Source: Alitta virens (lineage: Eukaryota; Annelida; Polychaeta; Phyllodocida; Nereididae). Taken from it: a stretch of DNA of 64,000 nt. The notes below the pieces were generated by a model. It was not told where the DNA came from, ran no database searches, and saw only the letters and a program-made list of their open reading frames with translations. The stretch spans positions 67,743,829 through 67,807,828 of the forward strand of contig OW028573.1 in NCBI GenBank assembly GCA_932294295.1. Direction: 5' to 3'. This document shows, piece after piece, positions 60,332 through 64,000 of this stretch; positions within the stretch are counted from its first letter, which is position 1, and every line of letters starts with the position of its first letter. The translations under genes were made by a program, and so were the position numbers.

Positions 60332-60586
60332 GTGCTCTGTTTGGAAATAAAAAATCTGACTCTGAATACATTTCCTTAATGTATTTGTCGCAATGAAATA
60401 TGATATGCTGAACAAATAAAAAGCATATAGTAGTCTCTGACAGCAGGATACGTTTTCTGGGGACCACGCTTAATAGCAGAAGACAATGCATTATCCTGTT
60501 GTTTCTTATTTTTTTTATTTTATATTTTATATTCAGTTAAATTCCTTCATTTTTGTAAATTAATGATCACGACGTCCTCTATTTTT

Positions 60587-60589
<3 letters not shown>
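60063..60589 (+). repeat. Perfect inverted repeat, 178-bp arms
   Basis: Arms 60063-60240 and 60412-60589 are exact reverse complements by eye over their full length (for example GCGTGGTCCCCAGAAAACGT near 60183 and its complement near 60450). The 171-base spacer is a (TA)n tract plus about 85 bases of unique sequence. Confidence 0.9.
60241..60326 (+). repeat. (TA)n microsatellite in the spacer of the inverted repeat
   Basis: About 43 uninterrupted dinucleotide units, starting directly at the inner end of the left arm. Confidence 0.95.

Positions 60590-60654
<65 letters not shown>
60590..60654 (+). repeat. (TA)n microsatellite outside the right arm
   Basis: About 32 dinucleotide units starting directly at the outer end of the right arm. 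Confidence 0.95.
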
Positions 60655-60656
<2 letters not shown>

Positions 60657-62592
60657 TTATAAAACAAGTAACAAAACAAGATAAAAACTGATTGGGGAAA
60701 TACATGTGTTTTAACCACTATATCTAAATGCATTCCTCAATTATTTATTTACATAAATAAAAAATAGAAGAAACATCATAGGATATAAACAAATATAAGT
60801 TTAAACGTTGATCATTTACAGAATTATGAATATATTGGAACACATATATTTTTAAGGTATCAACTGTCAAGATGTTTAACTTATTATGATTTTAGTATCG
60901 TTCATAATTTGATGTATGGTGACAGACATATCATCTAAGACACATGCAATTAGCAGCGATAGAAAAGGCGACAGCTTACACAATAACAGCTTCTAATACA
61001 ATGTAATACATTTATATATAGTGTAGTTAACAGTCATGGGCTGGGGATACAGGAATATGAATAACACAAAGGGATTGGCTTATGCAAGAGTCTGTTTGCA
61101 GTGGCATATGTAAGAGGAGATCCCATGATAAGTTTTTTTCCTTCATCAGGTCCTTAGCAGCTGAACATGGCTGTTGTGTATGCATAGGGCCAAAGCACGA
61201 ACAAAACAACCACAGAATAAACACAAAAAGGCTCCGAGAACGACCGAGCCTAATTGCTGGGATTTGTCCCATCACTGGATAAATATGATGAGGTGACACT
61301 TAAGCGACAAGTGAACACTCCAGGTCAACATTGGTCAGTTACCCTCGTCCAGTAGCAGAGTCAACAAGGCAGCAGCAATTGTTGTTGCTGATGGGGAAAA
61401 AAGGAAGCAACATATTGAGTCAGCTGCAAAGGGCCAAGTCATCCTCATAGTCTTATTTCTCCAAGGTAATTTCCTCCCAAGCAATAAACAAAAACCTCCA
61501 AGGCAATCCCCCAAAATCGACCGCAGTCTCCGGCCTGGACAACTAAGGGACACTTACTTCTATTGTGATAAAACCGGTTAGTCAAGACTCAAGACCTAAT
61601 TTACTCTAATCACAGAAGACATTTCTCCATTGTGCATTTGAACCTCGGGTTATTTAATCTATTCTATAATGAAATTTTGAAAAACCAATTAAGTTCCTGG
61701 CTCTTAAGTTATATAAGTTGTCAGCATCTTGCAATGGCTTCCAATCATGGATGTCACCTGTGAGATTTGTAGGGTTCTTTTCAAAAACAGTTCATCTGCA
61801 ATGATTCCACCTGTTTCAGTTGATGTCAGAAGGGCCATAAAACGACAGGGTATATGCAGTTCTCGGTGAGGTCACCTAGCTGGAGAACATTAGTGCAGCT
61901 GCAGGTCCAGCCACTGAGGAGCAAGGAATAACCTGGGTGACTGAGGAATAACCTTAGTGGCTTGCTGCCTGGCAAGACTGACGTGTGTTGCTCCCTGCTA
62001 ATGAATACTTGATGCCATTCAAAGGGCAATTCCTTGTGATTTACACGAGGCTACAAAACACAAACGTCAAACTCTGCCTAAGCCCTTCACGTCTTGCTGT
62101 GCACTCTTGATGTATGTATCATTTATTTAAAGTCGTTTTCAATCTAAAATGTCAAGTAAATGACATTTTTAAGCTTTAAGCTTACGCTTCTGTATGACTA
62201 CAGTAACAAAGAAATTGAAATCGATGAAATCGAGGTAGACATATTGTTTAAAAAAAGATTATACATTAATAATGCTGATACATGTATCATAATAGTAGGG
62301 ATGAGAAGAAAAAAGTGTTCATCTTGAATATCCAAAGTATTGTCCAGAGTAGTTTGCGATGAGACTGGCAGCAAGCATTGACCAGTCTCATCGCATGTGA
62401 TAGTCGTTGATGTCTTTGTGATTCAGCAAATGCAATATTGGCATGTAATATAGAAAGCACTTCAGTCATAGCCTTTCAGTGTAGACAATAGTATCAGCGT
62501 GGCAGCAGTTTAACCGATTTAGAGGTTTAGTCATGTAGCTCACTCAACACCTTTCAATCAGAAATATCGAAGTGGCTTCTCCGATGTGCAGT

Positions 62593-62650
62593 AGAAAATA
62601 TAGAATAGGTGTATAATATTTAGAAAATATACAATAGGTCTATAACATTT
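62593..62650 (+). repeat. 29-bp tandem duplication
   Basis: Two units beginning AGAAAATATAGAATAGGTGT, three differences. Confidence 0.85.
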
Positions 62651-62928
62651 GAGAGTGCACTGTAAATCGGTATAACGTGGTCAAGGCCGGATCCTCCGGT
62701 ATCAATTATAACCTGACCTTGAGTGACCTTGAGTGATGTGTTTATTTATGGAAACTGTCAGGGTCACACCACATTATAAGTGCAATGACCTATGCTGGGT
62801 GCGTAAGAAGCTGCAATAACTTCCTGGTGATTGATAATCACTGATTATACGATAGGGAGATGTGATGCGCACTGCCTTGTGTACCAAGCAGGGTGATAAG
62901 GACACAAATATGTCCCCAAGGACTGGTT

Positions 62929-62977
62929 CAGACACATGACCTTAGTCAGACACATGACCTTAGTCAGACACAAGACC
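62929..62977 (+). repeat. 18-bp tandem repeat CAGACACATGACCTTAGT
   Basis: Two exact units and a partial third. Confidence 0.85.
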
Positions 62978-63606
62978 AGATGGCGTCACAGACACTTGTT
63001 ACACAGGCTGCGGTCTCCATTTTGAGTCAGAAAATTGTCATTCAATGTAACATGCTATAGGTGGACATGACAAAGCCATTGTGCAGTTTGTTGTAATACA
63101 GTTGCTGAGTAACCAATGTCCTATCGTCACTGCCGTACCATACCCTACCCTCTGGTCTCCATTTAACTATGCCATTTTTAGACAGTTACAGTGCTTCATT
63201 CATTTACATTACAAGAGAATGTATAAAATGATATATCATGAGAAATATCCAGTTTCTTATACCTGTTTTTCAAATGTCCAGAGTTACAACATGAAGGTAT
63301 GATATCTATGTATACATATGTAGTAACATTATGCCAGGTTTGCTCCAGGCTTTGTCATGTCCACCCATTAATCCACTCGTTTGAAAATGAATAAGATAAT
63401 AATACGAATATAGTCGTTTCAGATGATAACATTTACCCTGAATGCACATTACCTTCTACTCCAAGGCAAATTTAAGCTGTCAACTGATGTCTGAATCAAT
63501 TATTTACCCCAACATCTCAATGCTGACCCTGAACCTCAAAGGCAGGTGACAGATCTACTGCTGAAGGCAACTGTACCACGATCCTTAATGCAAAATGTAA
63601 ATGTTT

Positions 63607-63653
63607 TGGTGCGGAGGTCGAAACCACTTAACCACTAGACCACGACATCAAAC
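63607..63653 (-). mobile_element. SINE head fragment
   Basis: On the minus strand it reads gatgtcgtggtctagtggtt and continues into a tRNA-like D-arm, an A-box-like head. No B box or body follows, so it is at most a fragment. Confidence 0.3.
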
Positions 63654-63663
63654 TAATGTTCTC

Positions 63664-63912
63664 AGGAGGTATATAACCAATGAAAATGTTAGTTAACTCC
63701 CTCCTGATGAGTGCAAACTGTACTTTAATTGCTAAATACAGCAGTTAAACAAATCAAACAATCAAACAAATATATCTAGTGGAGTATAAGTTAGTTATAT
63801 CCCTCATAGTCGGGAGTAAACTTTTTTGTTGGTTATATCCCTCCACATTCGGTGTCGAGAAATAACCAACAAATAGGCTAGTTAACTCCCTCCTATTCGG
63901 GGTATAACTATT
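63664..63912 (+). repeat. Cluster of short inverted modules
   Basis: GGAGGTATATAACCAA, TTAGTTAACTCCCTCC, TTGGTTATATCCCTCC, AAATAACCAACAAATAGG and another TAGTTAACTCCCTCC alternate in both orientations over about 250 bp. Probably one or two nested fold-back elements. Confidence 0.55.
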
Positions 63913-64000
63913 ACTTACTCTACACTATATATCGATACAAATGCATAGCAACTGTGAAACCCAAACGAGTTTAAACTTGACAGGTGCATTAGAAGTTCCC

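Larger units (their letters stand above)
41481..64000. other. Gene-poor right third of the window
   Basis: No convincing exon apart from the speculative signal-peptide exon at 53.4-53.6 kb. The identified content is retrotransposon remnants, MITEs, short tandem repeats and the perfect inverted repeat. If NETO-like intron 1 spans here, part of it could be regulatory, but no specific site can be supported by eye. Confidence 0.5.

Noticed and set aside
60161..60491. Open frames on both strands with poly(YI) tracts
   Set aside because: They are translations of the (TA)n tract and of the two mirrored arms, which give the same leader on both strands.

Overview
This is a eukaryotic, AT-rich, intron- and repeat-dense window, most likely from a marine invertebrate. 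The genes are split by GT-AG introns with good phase continuity. Non-LTR retrotransposons, miniature inverted-repeat elements (MITEs), fold-back elements and microsatellites fill most of the remaining DNA. I cannot name the phylum with confidence; a mollusc or another bilaterian would fit. There are no bacterial-type operons, rRNAs, tRNA genes or CRISPR arrays.

Region 1 (about 2.1-15.7 kb, minus strand) holds seven coding exons of a single-pass membrane protein with the order CUB, CUB, LDLa, transmembrane helix and short tail ending S-V-T-V. This is the architecture of the NETO (neuropilin and tolloid-like) family of glutamate-receptor auxiliary subunits. All six internal junctions keep frame. 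The exon with the start codon and signal peptide is not found with certainty. A phase-compatible candidate lies at about 53.5 kb; if it is real, everything from 15.7 to 53.4 kb is intron 1.

Region 2 (16-23 kb) is transposon-derived: a SINE-like copy, a 5'-truncated LINE whose reverse transcriptase frame is still open for about 600 codons, and a pentanucleotide microsatellite.

Region 3 (23.4-41.5 kb, plus strand) is the most interesting part: three tandem paralogues of a small secreted cysteine-rich protein that I do not recognise. Each has three exons with identical intron phases (0, then 2). All three share exactly the same cysteine spacing, C-x6-C-x21-C-x8-C-x3-C-x24-C, although much of the rest of the sequence has diverged. 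The middle paralogue adds a C-terminal extension with two further cysteines. MITEs have inserted between and inside these genes, and a decayed full-length LINE lies in the second intron of the third.

Region 4 (26.9-35.7 kb) is non-coding. It contains a 667-bp CCGG-rich inverted-repeat transposon with a TAA target duplication, two tandem-repeat blocks, and one copy of a dispersed sequence whose 79-bp core recurs almost unchanged 13.6 kb away.

Region 5 (41.5-64 kb) is gene-poor. It carries 3' fragments of two other retrotransposons, more MITEs, the second copy of the 79-bp core, and a perfect 178-bp inverted repeat with (TA)n tracts.
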